64,000 bases of DNA from contig JAYMSP010000244.1 in the NCBI GenBank assembly GCA_036897095.1, positions 1 to 64,000 on the forward strand, given 5' to 3'. This document shows positions 22,364-34,113 of the stretch, piece by piece. The translations under genes and the position numbers were made by a program. This DNA comes from Plantago elongata. Taxonomy: Eukaryota > Streptophyta > Magnoliopsida > Lamiales > Plantaginaceae. The number at the start of each line of letters is the position of its first letter. Within the stretch, counting starts at the first letter, position 1. The notes under the pieces are model-generated. The model saw only the letters and a program-made list of their open reading frames with translations, did no database searches and was not told the DNA's origin.

Positions 22364-25300
22364 ATGGTAGCGGCAATATTTGCACCTCCACCACCACCGT
22401 GCCACCACCGCTCCGATCACTGTTCAACTTCATCACTAACACGAACACCACCAACAACAACATGGGGAGCTCAAATTTATTCTCCTCTCAACAGAAGAAG
22501 ACTATCATCATCATCGTCTCTCATTTCCTTCTGGTCCACATCCGGCCCCTCTCTCACCCGTTGCTCTCCTTCACCACCACCTCCTTCTTCTTCTTCCACT
22601 GTTAGCAGCTCAGATACCGCCGAATCGTATGTCAATTTAGGCCTCTCGCTTTTCACCAAAGGACGGGTATGCATTTCATTTGGTTTATCTACATCATTAT
22701 CTCAATTTCTTATGTTGAGAATGGATTAGATATGACAATGAAACTCAGCTCAATTGTTAAGACGCTTCACCAACCAATAGGTCGGGGTTCGAGTCAACTT
22801 TGCCATCTCAAAAAAAAAAGAGAGAATGGATTAGATATGAAATTAGGTTAATTGTGTTGTGCCTGGTATGAATTATTTCGTATCATATTTCTTATGTTGA
22901 GTTTGGATTAAGCTTTTAATTATATTTGACTCGAGCTTCAACTGGTTTTGAGTTTTGATTAATGTGTTAGTGGTCAAATTAAGGTGAAGCAAACTTTCAG
23001 CTTACCGTGTTTGCAAATATGTTGCAACGGCTGGATTTGTGTGGTGTATGGTATAGGTATATGTGTATGTGCGCGTATCTGTAATACACTGCATTATGCA
23101 AATACTTTTCCAATTTTTTTAATTGATAGGTAAAGAAGGATGTACCGTTGCGCGAAGCCTTAGTTATGGTTCTGATGATCATGAGCAAGTGTTATTATTT
23201 GGAGAATAATATCTGAATTTTGGAAAATTAAATTTGGCGTTCCAGGTTAAAGATGCTCTTGCCCAGTTTGATACTGCTCTTTCTATGGGTCCGAACGCTC
23301 TTGAGGCCCAAGCTGCTCTGTATAATAAAGCCTGTTGTCATGCCTATAGGTACAATTTCAAATATTTCTCTTTCTTTGGTAGTAAATGTGGCGTGTTATA
23401 TGTCTTCGATTAATTGGACACATTGTTGTTGACAATTCAACTTATTGCTTGTTATCATTTGTTTATTTGGAAGAAAAGATTATTAAAGAAATATCACTGG
23501 TTGGAAACACATACTATGTCTGACCTTGGTGGCGGTCCGACTTTGTGTTTACTTGCTCTCATGCAACTGCTTACTACCTTTGAGCACCAGTTGACCTATA
23601 CTGGGAGTCTTATTGTTTTGTTTAAATTTTGAGGAAGGGGGGAAGGAAAGAAAGCTGCCGACTGTTTGCGTACTGCTTTAAAAGAATATGGCCTCAAGTT
23701 TGCCACCATTCTGAACGATCCAGATTTAGCCTCATTCAGAGCTATGCCCGAATTTAAGGCGTTGCAGGAAGAGGTTTGCTGCACAATCCTCATTGTTTCT
23801 TCTTACTGCTGATTAATTTTTTTTTCTTTTCTTCAGTTCTGTTTTTTTCATTTTCATTAAGCTCATATCCAATTTATCAATTGCAGGCTGTATTGGGGGG
23901 AGAAGACATAGGCTATGGATTTCGGAGGGATCTTAAACTAATTAGTGAGGTCCAAGCACCTTTCCGTGGGGTTCGGAGATTTTTCTACGTGGCATTTACA
24001 GCTGCTGCTGGTATCTCGTTGTTTCTTACCATACCTAGGGTGTTCCTTGCAATCCAAGGGGGTGAAGGTGCTCCTGGGCTATTGGAAACTTCACAGAATG
24101 CAGCAATTAATATTGGGGGTAAACAGTGATTTACTTCGTTTCCTAGAGAATTTGTCTTTTGTGATTCCATGCACTTGATATGATTGTGTGCATGAATTGT
24201 TAAGAGCCCCTCACAGAAATTAATGAAGTTTTTGACTCAGTGTGGTGCAGGTATTATTGTTTTTGTGGCTTTATTTCTTTGGGACAACAAAAAAGAGGAG
24301 GAACAACTTGCACAAATTACACGAAATGAAACTCTGTCTAGGCTGCCTCTTCGACTTTCAACCAACAGGATTGTGGAACTTGTGCAGCTAAGGGACACAG
24401 CTAGGCCTGTTAGTGACTATTATTCTTTAATCAGTTGTATAAGTTCAGTTCTGAACCAAGATGATGATATACTGCACTGTAGGTTATTTTGGCTGGTGAT
24501 AAGGAAACAGTTACTGCTGCCATGCGCACAGCTGAGAGGTTTCGAACTGAGCTTCTAAGACGAGGAATTATTTTGGTTCCTATCATATGGGGTCAGGGCA
24601 AAGAACCACAAATGGAGAAGAAAGGCTTTGGTCTTTCTTCAAAAGCAGCCGCTTCTCTTCCATCTATCGGAGTAAGATGGCAATTCATCTCACATGCACA
24701 TGGCATCAATTTTCTAATGCATGCAGCTATTACTCTCTTATGCATCTTCATATGTTGGTGTAATATAGACAAAATGTATGAAAGTTGATATAAAATTTGG
24801 CTTCTGAACATGCTGCATATACCGAGAATGTTAGATCAAGCTGGCTACAATTTTAACAATCTGCATTAGCAGCACATCGCTTTAAGCTTCTACCAGACTT
24901 TTTCTGTCAAAAGCAGAAGGAAAACAAAATCAAATTGTCAAGTTATTTTTACATTATTTTTCGCAATCGGTGCACTCCAGGAAAAAAGCTTATACACCAC
25001 TTTGCATGTCACGTTTTCTGAAGTGTGCTCGTTTCCCACAGTTCCACAATAGCACACAGTGTTTGTCTGTCTCTCTGTTTCTATATCTCTACTGTTGTGT
25101 GTTTTATGTTAGTTTATGCTCTCCTGGTTACTTGGCAGGATGATTTTGATAAAAGAGCTCAATCAGTAGTCACGAAATCAAAAATTAAAGCAGAGATTCG
25201 ATACCGAGCAGACGTGGTATCAGCAGCCGAATGGGAAAGGTTGTTAGCTTACTAGTTTATTGCCTATTGCTAGTTTTTTATCTATTCCTTGATGAAAGTG

Positions 25301-25727
25301 TCTTCTACTACCATGACTAAAGAAATAATGTCATCTTACTTATGACTTGCCCTTAAGTTTTATTTTTCTTTAGTTTTATGGAATTTATAACGTCTCCATA
25401 GGTGGATCAAGGATCAACAAAAGTCTGAAGGCATAACCCCAGGTGAAGATGTATACATTATTCTCCGTCTAGATGGCCGTGTTCGGAAATCAGGACGGGT
25501 TAGTAGTCCTACTAAATCCCAGCCAGTTCTTACTGTATAGTTCCCTATTGCTTTGTTATATAGTTTTGCATGAGATGGTACATCTATACTTCAAAGTTCA
25601 AACATATTGTAGACTGTACTGAGAAGATGTCATATTACCTTGCACTTCTCAGGGAATGCCTGATTGGCAAGAAATCGTGAAGGATATACCGGCAATGGAA
25701 GATTTTTTAAGCAAGCTAGAAAGATAA
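22364..25727 (+). CDS. LPA1: LOW PSII ACCUMULATION 1-like chloroplast protein
   Basis: Nine exons (22364-22666, 23246-23349, 23638-23773, 23887-24118, 24251-24408, 24483-24671, 25139-25239, 25402-25498, 25653-25727) close in frame at 464 aa; Arabidopsis LPA1 is about 450. LPA1 is a thylakoid membrane protein that helps assemble photosystem II around D1. Residues 1-85 are Ser/Pro/Arg-rich, fitting a chloroplast transit peptide. A TPR-like helical region spans about 85-180 (Tyr-Val-Asn-Leu-Gly-Leu-Ser-Leu-Phe, then Ala-Leu-Tyr-Asn-Lys-Ala-Cys-Cys). Two hydrophobic segments lie near 213-235 and 259-272. Diagnostic strings include Leu-Asn-Asp-Pro-Asp-Leu-Ala-Ser-Phe-Arg and Leu-Pro-Leu-Arg-Leu-Ser-Thr-Asn-Arg. 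Exon 3 starts at an AG inside a G-rich run (23638), which restores the Arg-Gly-Glu-Gly-Lys-Lys reading. Confidence 0.94.
22717..22840 (+). mobile_element. Short tRNA-derived SINE in LPA1 intron 1
   Basis: The body (22736-22821, 86 bp) has a box-A-like ctcagctcaattgttaag, a perfect box-B ggttcgagtc and an A-rich tail. It is bracketed by a perfect 19-bp direct duplication gagaatggattagatatga at 22717-22735 and 22822-22840. Long target duplications and an A tail are hallmarks of LINE-mobilised SINEs. There is little or no tRNA-unrelated body, so it is close to a bare tRNA-like retroposon. The identical duplication marks a recent insertion. Confidence 0.9.
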
Positions 25728-26946
25728 AATGTCAAGTTTGTATGGTCCATTACTATCTTCCACTTTCATTCATTAATGTAATGTTGAGGTTTTTGATAAT
25801 CTTTGTTCTCAATCTGAGTGAATACGGATTTCTTCACATCTTCAGTGTTGAGATTGACTCTATTTTTGTTCTTGAATGAGAGAAGAATGTGATATGGCAT
25901 TTACACTACTCGGAGGATTCAAAATCTATTACATATGCGTCGTTTATGAAGTAATCCCCTTAATTTATGCGACTTATTAGAAACCCGAAAAGGGATTCTC
26001 CATGCTCAAATTTCATTGCCTGTATTTTGAAATGGTGGTGTTTGTTTGTCTGTTAGTTTATTCATTGGATTTTGAAAGAAGCATGTGGGACTTTTACTTA
26101 TATTGATGCAGAGTGTTGATAGATGCACTGCGTCTTTGGGGGATCCAACTTTTTTAACCGGCAAATCTTGCATTTGAAAACGAGCTTTATTTTTCACTTC
26201 TTCAGTTCTTCTGTTATAAATATTTTTAATTAATAAAAAATAAATTTTGTCTTCAATAAAATGTTTATTTATGGATTTGGCCACCACCTGCTGCAACTCA
26301 GATTTCTAATTCTTATGGGTTTAATAATCACAAATATTTAATCTTAGTCACTATACTTGTTAAGAATACGAAATTAGCACAATTTCAGATTGTATGGTTC
26401 ACCGGACACAAGTATCAGTAGTGCAAAAGACTTGTCCCGTTCCATTACATGTTCTGTCCCGTCACTTGACACTACAATCATACTGAGGTTTATTGCTCAA
26501 CTTCGTGATAGAACTTCATCCAATATAAAAACTCAAATCTAAAGAGAGATGTGAAAACAAGTCATTTATATTGATACTCAAATACAACGATCAAGGGAAC
26601 ACCTCGATACTGTGAAGAAGTATACAAAATCATTTATATTAATACTCGAATATAACAAACAAGCGAACATTTCAATACTATGAAGAAGTATACAAAATCG
26701 TAAAGAAATTAGGATCCGTGTGAATTTGTATGAAAGCCATTTTAGTGTACATATGCTCTTGGCCCTAACATAAAAGTAAAACAAAAATAAAAATGTACCC
26801 AATTAAGTCAACCCCCATAAATCAAGCTCATTTGTTTAAAATTGCCCATCCCGCTCAGTTGTGCTTTTAACTCCCAACAAACTCTTATTTCATCATTTTC
26901 TTCATACGACAAAAAGGCCTCCTGGTTTTTCTCTACTCATAAAACA
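25728..26946. other. Spacer LPA1 to RALF
   Basis: The first 150 bases are probably LPA1 3' UTR. The rest is AT-rich with one tandem duplication (26562-26699, listed separately). No gene is seen. The RALF promoter lies in the last few hundred bases. Confidence 0.5.
26562..26699. repeat. Tandem duplication, ~69-bp unit
   Basis: Two copies of (a)tcatttatatt-atactc-aata-aac-a-caa...gaac...aatact-tgaagaagtatacaaa sit side by side just upstream of the RALF gene. About ten differences separate them. Confidence 0.85.
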
Positions 26947-27297
26947 ATGACCATCTCTCACTTCCTCCGCCACCTTCTCTTCACCGTAACACTTGCCGTG
27001 CTCTTCTTCCCCACCACTACCAGCGACTTCACCTGGACAAAAACAGCAACAATGATCAACAAACCAGTCACTTGCCAAGGAACGGTTGCAGATTGCACGG
27101 CAAATGAGTTCGAGTTCGACTCCGAGTTCAACAGGCGTATTTTACAGGGGACCGAAAGGTATATTAGCTACGAGTCACTGCAAGCTAACAATGTGCCGTG
27201 TTCAAGACAAGGAGCCTCCTATTACAACTGCCAACCAGGTGCAGAGGCGAATCCGTATACACGGACTTGCTCAGCTGCAACGCAATGCCGGAGTTGA
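26947..27297 (+). CDS. RALF: Rapid alkalinization factor (RALF) peptide precursor
   Basis: A single-exon 116-aa preproprotein. Residues 1 to about 26 form a signal peptide. Arg63-Arg64-Ile65-Leu66 is the subtilase (S1P) processing site, and the mature peptide starts shortly after it. The receptor-contacting Tyr-Ile-Ser-Tyr motif is at 72-75, and four cysteines (85, 95, 108, 114) make the two disulphides of the family. The Tyr-Tyr-Asn-Cys and Tyr-x-Arg-x-Cys spacing is canonical. RALFs are secreted and signal through FERONIA-type receptor kinases with LLG co-receptors, altering apoplastic pH, growth and immunity. It looks most like the RALF23/33 group. An upstream in-frame ATG at 26842 would bury the signal peptide, so the ATG at 26947 is preferred. 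Confidence 0.96.
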   Translation: MTISHFLRHLLFTVTLAVLFFPTTTSDFTWTKTATMINKPVTCQGTVADCTANEFEFDSEFNRRILQGTERYISYESLQANNVPCSRQGASYYNCQPGAEANPYTRTCSAATQCRS

Positions 27298-27745
27298 GGT
27301 TTCTTCGTTTTCTCCGATGTCTCTTTGATATGGGATTTGCTGTTGGCATGGTGATTTTGCTATTGGCATTCATTTTTGTCTAGGTGGATTGGTAGTAGTG
27401 GAAAGTGAAGTGCCAATAGCAGTTTTCCATGTGTATTTAGGAGACTAGTTAGAAATTTGGAATAAGCTGGTTGTAATAATTAAGGTCTTTGCATTTGAAA
27501 TTGGAATGGAATTTCTAGTTACATTAATTGCATCCTTTATATATACCTAGCTAAATGTGTGGTCCGATAATGCATGAAAAAGGCAAAGTTTATCAAGTTC
27601 TTATTGAGAATCAGTTGGAAATTACTAGGATGTAATGGGTTGAGAATGAGAAAGTATTGGAAATGACGAAAATGGAATACATTAATAACCTGTTGAAAAT
27701 GATGAAAATGAAATGCGTTGAAAACTTGTAAGATAGATGGAGTAA
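27298..27745. other. RALF 3' region
   Basis: Probable RALF 3' UTR followed by a short run of imperfect gaaaatgatgaaaatg-type words near 27640-27720. Nothing else is recognised. Confidence 0.5.
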
Positions 27746-28620
27746 CATTGTTTCACCATCCTCTAACCCGAAAAGATCCCCTTCTGATCGGACTGTCCTT
27801 TTCACTCTGAACTCTTGCAAAGGTAAAGGGCAAATTCATGGACTTTGCAACAGTTGACAGCAGCGTGCCAGTTTCTTCGCATAAATCCTCGTCCTTGCAG
27901 ACTGCACTAATCCTGAGCCACTTTGGTATCAGTGGTTCGCAGGTAGCAAGAGCATAGATCGGAAGTATCCACTGAGGCCCCAACTCTGCTCCAATGTCTA
28001 TAAAGTTAGCCCAAAACTGTCTGTATCGCGGTAAAATGGGATATTTGAAGGAAAGGGAGTCTCTGTTCAGTGTTCACAGGTATGGTCCGTATGGATATCA
28101 GTTCTTACATGCATCCACTCTTCTTCTATGTCAAAAAGTGGCATGAGTCATGACTCTTCTCTTTGGATAGCTCGCTACAACAATCATTTCATGTAAATGT
28201 CTAGCAAAAGACATGACAACTCTCTCAACTGGGTGATCGCCAGGGAAAGCCGAAAGAAGAGGACAGCAGTTTTTCGGCTTGACCAAAGTCTCGGACTGAA
28301 AAGCTTTCAGCAGCATTGAGGAGCGAAACAGCACATTTAACGTGCATTTCATTCTCATGAGAAAGACCAGCATTATATTCGAAGAGATCACTTATCTCTG
28401 AATTCTGCATGATTGCCATCCTCAGGATGCTCGTAGCACACGAGAAGTATTTGTTCTGTATCTTAATGACTGACAGGCCTTCAAGGCAAAAGTAAATAAT
28501 ATCCTCGTACCTTTCCGTCAAACAAAAAATATCGAACCCAAAAAGGACTCCAAAATGGCAAAATGTAAGAATCAATTGAATGGCCTCTAGTTCACTAATG
28601 AGGCTATCATACAAGTCCAA
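27746..28620 (-). pseudogene. GRAS-family transcription regulator, broken copy
   Basis: The minus strand shows GRAS pieces in order across at least three frames. About 28225-28620 has helices and Cys-Ala-Val-Ser-Leu-Leu-Asn-Ala-Ala-Glu, typical of leucine-rich region I. About 28131-28270 has Asp-His-Pro-Val-Glu-Arg-Val-x-x-x-Phe-Ala. About 27753-28010 has Asp-Ile-Gly-...-Gly-Pro-Gln-Trp-Ile (the VHIID region), then Leu-Arg-Ile-Ser-Ala-Val and Glu-Glu-Thr-Gly-...-Ala-Lys-Ser-Met-Asn-Leu-Pro-Phe-Thr-Phe. GRAS genes are normally intronless, so the frame changes point to a pseudogene. The PFYRE and SAW parts are missing downstream. Subfamily (SCL- or DELLA-like) cannot be fixed. Confidence 0.7.
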
Positions 28621-28639
28621 AGAGCTGCAGCATTGCAGG

Positions 28640-29740
28640 CTTGCAGCAACTTACAAAAAATCTACTTATTAGTTGCTACTTGCTACAGTGTTTGTGTTGT
28701 CTCTGGAGAAAGAATTTTACCACTGCCTACGAATAATCGAAGAAAAAGATTTTAATTCATGACAGGCAAAAGAAGAGCAAACAAATCAATCTAGTAGGGC
28801 TTCTGGGGGAAGTGGTAGGCTATGCCGGTGAAGTAGCAGGTACAACAGACAAATCAGCGGGTCTGGGCAATCTATTCTATCCGCGATATCAATAATTTTA
28901 GTAGCATACACTAAAAGACACAGCCGTGAACAGCATCATTTTGTCAAGCAATGACAAGGAGACTAAATAGAGAACTGTACATACAGTATAACTTACTTTT
29001 CAATCAGAAGCATTCAATAAGACATATCATCTAGCTCAGCTATGCCAGCATGAAACAAGTTAAATTCCGTATCTACCAATAGTTGAGCTTCAGGTAGTAA
29101 GCTGCAAGCCTGTTTTCCTCTAATGCATTTTTATCAACATGCTGGAAACTGTATTTATCATGTGGCGTGTATTCTAGATGGCAATTTAGCCAACATACAA
29201 AGATGCAACTAACCATAAACAGAACTTTGCTTTCAATTACACAACTGCATTCATCTCATTCTATACAGGTACGTTTTTTGTTTTTCCAATCGCATGACAA
29301 ACGCTATCAACATTCAACAATGTTGTATATAATCGGTAATTCAGAATTCAAGCATGTAGACCCATATTATATGCTCATATGTGCACATGGTGCTACAGAG
29401 TGATCTACATGTATCCAAATCTCTCGCAGTATTGATAGAAAATTTCTGAAATACCTTTGGAGCTGGTCTTTTCAGGAATCTAAGTCTAGAAACATATGCA
29501 AACCCACGAGAAGGAAAAGCAGGCATAAGAAAAAGGTATCATGCTATTCTGTATCTCATTCATAATAATTAATAGTACACCTGGTTGAAACTCAATACTG
29601 TGACAAGGAAATACTGGATGGAAAAATGCGACAATTTTTCAAAAAAGCAAAAGGAATCAGTAAAGCATCTGCTGCTCACATGATATTCTGTTATTAAGCA
29701 AAAACGTAACATGGCAATAATGTAAAGAAGAAAGACAAAA
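28640..29740. other. Spacer between GRAS fragment and TOC159
   Basis: The right part is TOC159 3' UTR (minus strand). A purine-rich stretch near 28760-28860 could be the tail of another decayed reading frame but shows no recognisable domain. Nothing else is supported. Confidence 0.4.
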
Positions 29741-32700
29741 CTAGTAAACAGAGTACTTCTCATCTGGTGTAGGCCTGAGTTTCTTGTAGACAGAAAGAAC
29801 TGTTGGCAAAACAGCAGCAAGTGCAAGAGAAAGATGCTCCGAGCTGCTTGTCCTCACTGTTAGCTGCCCACTCATCTTATTATTGATTCCAGCTCGAACA
29901 GCCACCTTTGAGTTGCGCCCAATGGAGAAATTGACAAGACTGCTAAAACCCATCGCCAACTCGCCTCTCCATTTCACTAATGATAAGGTTAACGAAGACT
30001 CAACCTGGCCTACCGGAATATCAGCCTTCCTCCTCTGCAATTCAAAGTTCGCTCCATAAGCAGCGTCCTGCTGGGATTTCACGGCACCTACACAGCCAAC
30101 CAAGAGATACTGCTTTCCTAAGGTGATCTGGTCTTCGATCTTCACACCTGGGACCACGTTTTCACCTAACACAGTGAAAGAAATCCCGGCTGTTGCTTTG
30201 TTCTTCCTCAGGTTCTTGAATTTTGTCTCCCCACGAAAGATATATGCAAGTTGCTTGCCTAAGCTCTGAACATCGAAACCCAACATGCTTGACATCTTGT
30301 CACCATGCTTTGCGGCAACAGAGGAATCCAAAGTAACAGTGAAGTCCTTCTTGTCTTTCGTGACTTGAATGGTATATGCTAATGGAAATTGATTCATGAT
30401 AGCAAGGCTGTGTTCTAGATTGACACCATCATAGCCACAGTCATGGTCCCAGCCATGGCTATCAAGAACTGGCCTAGCAAGAAACTGTGAAGTTGGCTCC
30501 AAAAAACGGTATCTGTATGCAGGATAATCACCATCAAAGGAAGGAGGTAGTGCCATGTCTGGTAAAGGAACTGCAACTGGAGCTGCTGCTCCAGAATCCT
30601 GATCATCCTCGGGAAATCCATAATCAACCGTAGCATCTTTGCCCCTCTTTTTGATTTCTCTCATTCTCTTCAATTCCTCTCTCCACTGCTTCTTCTGGAG
30701 AAGCTTCACTCTATAGTCATACTCTTCAAAGTATGCCTTCTTCTGTTCATCGCTAAGTTTAGCAAGCTGCACCTTCTTGAGAGGCTTAAATGGCGGAAGC
30801 TGATCGTACTCATCTTCTCCGTCTTCTTGGTCAGAATCTGAGAAATCATCTAAGTCAATATCAGAGTCGATGCTGTCAGCACCCTGATCAGATGCAAGTT
30901 TCGGGTGAGATCGAGACTGCATCATTGACTGCAGCATGTATGAAACCGGTGGGCTGCGGGCTCTAAACCCGAATAGCTTCCGATGATCAAACGGATCTTG
31001 AGGTTTCGAGAGTGAACTTGCTTCTGACAAAATCTTCATCGAGTAACATAACAGGAGTAATTGAGGTCTCCAACTCTGACCGTTTGGAAGGATCTTTTGC
31101 CCTTCCCGGTTCTTTCTGCAATCACGGTGATTTTCCACCAACGAAACAGGATTCATCAGACTTGGGCTCATCATGCGTAAATCACCCACAGCATGCCCGA
31201 TCAACTGTTGGACAACATGTGATCTTTGGGATACAAACACCTCGTAGCTCAGAGGGGTACCAGAAGGTCCATCTGGAGGTGCAGAAGCACCATGAGTGAG
31301 AGTAACTATTGCACTTCGCCAGATAGAAGGACCAAGTGAACCCGTAACTGTTTTCAGGAGCGGGAGGTCGTTAAGATCTCTAGTTTGTGCATCCAAACGG
31401 TCAACATAAAGCACAACATCAGGCGGGTTTTTCTTTGTGATCTTTTGAACAGAAGACAAGACACTGCGGTTAAAACTCTGCTCCATCACAGAAGACTTCA
31501 GCCCTGGTGTGTCAACAAGATGAACCTTCACACCATTAATATCTCCAGAAATTGCCTTCACGGTAGCAGTGCCAGTTCCAAAAGCATCAATAGAAGTCTT
31601 CTGATCACCGAAGATTGAATTTATGGTGGCACTTTTTCCCACTCCGGATTTTCCAATAACCAAGATGTTCATAGAGAAATCCAAATCACTTGCACCCTCA
31701 GATTCAAGCTGGGAAGTCATTTGCTTAGCAGCATCCAGGCTAAAAGACTGGGTGCCCTGCCTACCGCCTAAAAGAGCCAAGCGGTATAACACCTGTTCTG
31801 CCACAGATGCTTCAGGAGAAAGACCTAACCTGTGAACAAGCCTCAAAAATTTCACTCTGATCTGTTGCAACTTCTCCAGCTTCTTCTTCTCATCTTCGCT
31901 CAAGTTTTCATCAGATTCCACACCAGCAGAAAGAGCCGAAGAACCGAAAAGGGTGGGGCGGTTGGGGCGGGGAGCAGCAGGTCTCAGAGACCTTAGCGAA
32001 GAGCCCAACCCTGCTGGCCGCTCAACTGAGAAAAGCCTTGATCCATCTTGAGAAGTGACACTAATGGTTGAGTCAGCACCAGTTGCAGCCTTTAAAAGAG
32101 CAGCTAGAGCTGCAGAATCAAACATTTCTTTGCCATCTCCATCATCATCACTGTCACCTTCCTCTTCTGAATCAGTGACAATTTGACCATCCAACTGGCC
32201 AGCACCATTACGAGACACCATACCAGAATCTTGTTCCAAACCCTCAATGAACCTTTTTGCTGCCTCGCTCCCAAATATCAAATCATCTTCATCACCTTCA
32301 GATGAGGAGTCTTCAGGGTTATCTTCTTCACCTGCAGTCAATTTGAGATCAGGCACAGTCAGAATAAACAATTTTAATCTTCAGATGTGCCATCATCATT
32401 CATAAAAAAACATTTAGAATTACCTGTATGTTCACCACCATTGGATTGCACCATGCCAGAATTCGAGTCCTGGAGCTCATTTACATCTGGTTTCAATTCA
32501 GTTGTTTTTTCGACTATCTCAACCTCCTTATCGGTGTCAGATTTTGATATGATGCCATTCTCAGTGGCCTCATTAGAGAGAACTGGTTGAGGTTCTGTCA
32601 CCGGCTCCTTCATGCTTCTCTCAGTGTCTACTCCAACGGCAGAATCACTAATAGAGTGCACTCCATTTACAGAATCAACAATAGTCTGTGCATCCAATTT

Positions 32701-34113
32701 TTCATCAACATCTGTATTCTTCACCAAAGCCTCGGAACTCTCCCCAACACAAGGACTGCTTCCGTCGGAGCCATTAACAGATCCAGCGTACACCTCCCGT
32801 GCAATTTTTTCACCATCATTTTCTTCCACCTCACCTACAACAGCCACCCCAGGGGCTGCCCGAGCAACCTTAACCTGAATGGTATCAACAATAGAATCCC
32901 CTTCAGCTGTTAACTTCACATCACCAGGAACAGCCGCTTCCACATTTTCTTGTTCAACACTGTCAACCCCCACAACATCTTCCACCTCTTGGTTATTTTG
33001 AACTTCTCTGTTTTCGTTCTTCTCCCCAACAACCACTACCCCTGGCTCAACCACATCAACCTTAATGGTGTCAACAACAGAATCCCCTTCAGTAGTGAGC
33101 TTTGCATCAGTCGCATCAAGTACCAGTGACTCTCTGGGTTCAACAGTGGAAGCCTCCTCTTTTGTGTCAGCTACACTAACTTCAGTCCCAACAGGCAAGG
33201 ATATATCTTCCACAGCCAAATCCTCTACCTTTGAGTCAGCTTCACTAACTTCACCTCCAACAAGCAAATCATCTGCTTTAGTGTCAGCTTCACCAACATC
33301 ATCCGCAACAGTCAAAGATTGGTGCTCCACAGCCGAGGCCTCTTCTTTCGTATCAGCTTCACAAACTTCATCCTCCACAGGCAAGGATTTAGGCTCCACA
33401 ACTAAGGCCTCCTCTTTTGTCTCAGTTTCACCAACTTCATCCCCCGCAGCCAAGGATTTAGGCTCCACATCCAAAACCTCCACTTCAGTCTCAGGTACCT
33501 TAACTCCATCCCCAGTAGCCAACGGTTCAACAACAACTACCCCGGGAGCAGCCACATCAACCTGAATAGCATCAATAATAGAATCCCCTTCCTCATTGAG
33601 CTTCGCATCAGTGGTCTCAACCAAAGGAGATTCGACCTCTTTTGGCACCCCAACCTTATCATTTCCATCCACCACAACATCCTTACCATCCCCCTCCACT
33701 CCTCCACCACCACTCTCAACAAAATTCACATCACTCGTACCAACAGAATCGACAATCCCACCGTTGGCCACAAAATCCGTCTTATCGACATCCACCCCAT
33801 CCAATTCATCATCATCGATAGCCGGAGGAGCATCGACAAAAGCAGAAGCATCAGAATTCCCCTCATCTCCAGCCCCAACCTTATCCAAGGCCATCACAAA
33901 CTCCTCCTCGCCGCTCAAAAAACCTTCACCATCAGAAACACCATCGGTATCATTATGACTCCTAGTAGTATTACTATCACCATTAACTTGAGTAACAAAA
34001 GGAGCATGATTGATTTGTTCATCATTATCAGAGGAATCAGAGCTATAAGAGGATGAAGAAGAAGAGGAAGAACCTGAGGAACTCTCGGATTGGTTGAGCA
34101 TCGGGGAGTCCAT
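29741..34113 (-). CDS. TOC159: TOC159, chloroplast preprotein import receptor GTPase
   Basis: Two exons on the minus strand (32424.-34113 and 29741-32331, with a 92-bp intron) give 1426 aa. TOC159 is the major receptor for photosynthetic preproteins at the outer chloroplast envelope, working with TOC34/33 and TOC75. Residues 1-700 are the acidic A-domain, very rich in Asp, Glu, Val and Ser and internally repeated. The GTPase G-domain starts before Gly-Lys-Ser-Gly-Val-Gly-Lys-Ser (790-797), followed by Asp-Thr-Pro-Gly and a Thr-Leu-Thr-His-Gly-Ala guanine-recognition motif. The M-domain membrane anchor fills the C-terminus, with the conserved Trp-Asp-His-Asp-Cys-Gly-Tyr-Asp-Gly-Val. All three domains are intact. 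The ATG at 34113 is the first in the long open frame, followed by a poly-Ser tract. Confidence 0.97.
32935..33600 (-). repeat. Imperfect repeats encoding the TOC159 acidic domain
   Basis: Two repeat types are visible in the A-domain. One is a 22-26-residue unit of the form Glu-Val-x-Glu-x-(Asp/Glu)-Thr-Lys-Glu-Glu-Ala-x-x-Val-Glu-x-x-Ser-Leu, present about five times. The other contains Glu-Gly-Asp-Ser-(Ile/Val)-(Val/Ile)-Asp-(Thr/Ala)-Ile, then a Pro-Gly-Val-x-Val-Val stretch, present three times. Copy number of such units is expected to vary between alleles. Confidence 0.85.

Noticed and set aside
22011-22463. 150-codon minus-strand frame upstream of LPA1
   Set aside because: It overlaps the LPA1 start and transit-peptide region antisense and shows no recognisable domain.
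22736-22821. A functional tRNA gene
   Set aside because: Box B is good but no cloverleaf with paired acceptor stem can be drawn, and it has an A tail and a 19-bp target duplication, so it is a SINE.
26842-26946. Upstream ATG extending the RALF precursor
   Set aside because: It would place 35 extra residues ahead of a normal signal peptide; all known RALFs start at the signal peptide.
33065-33958. Plus-strand Ser/Thr-rich open frames across TOC159 exon 1
   Set aside because: They are antisense shadows of the acidic-domain repeats; no intron, start context or domain supports them.
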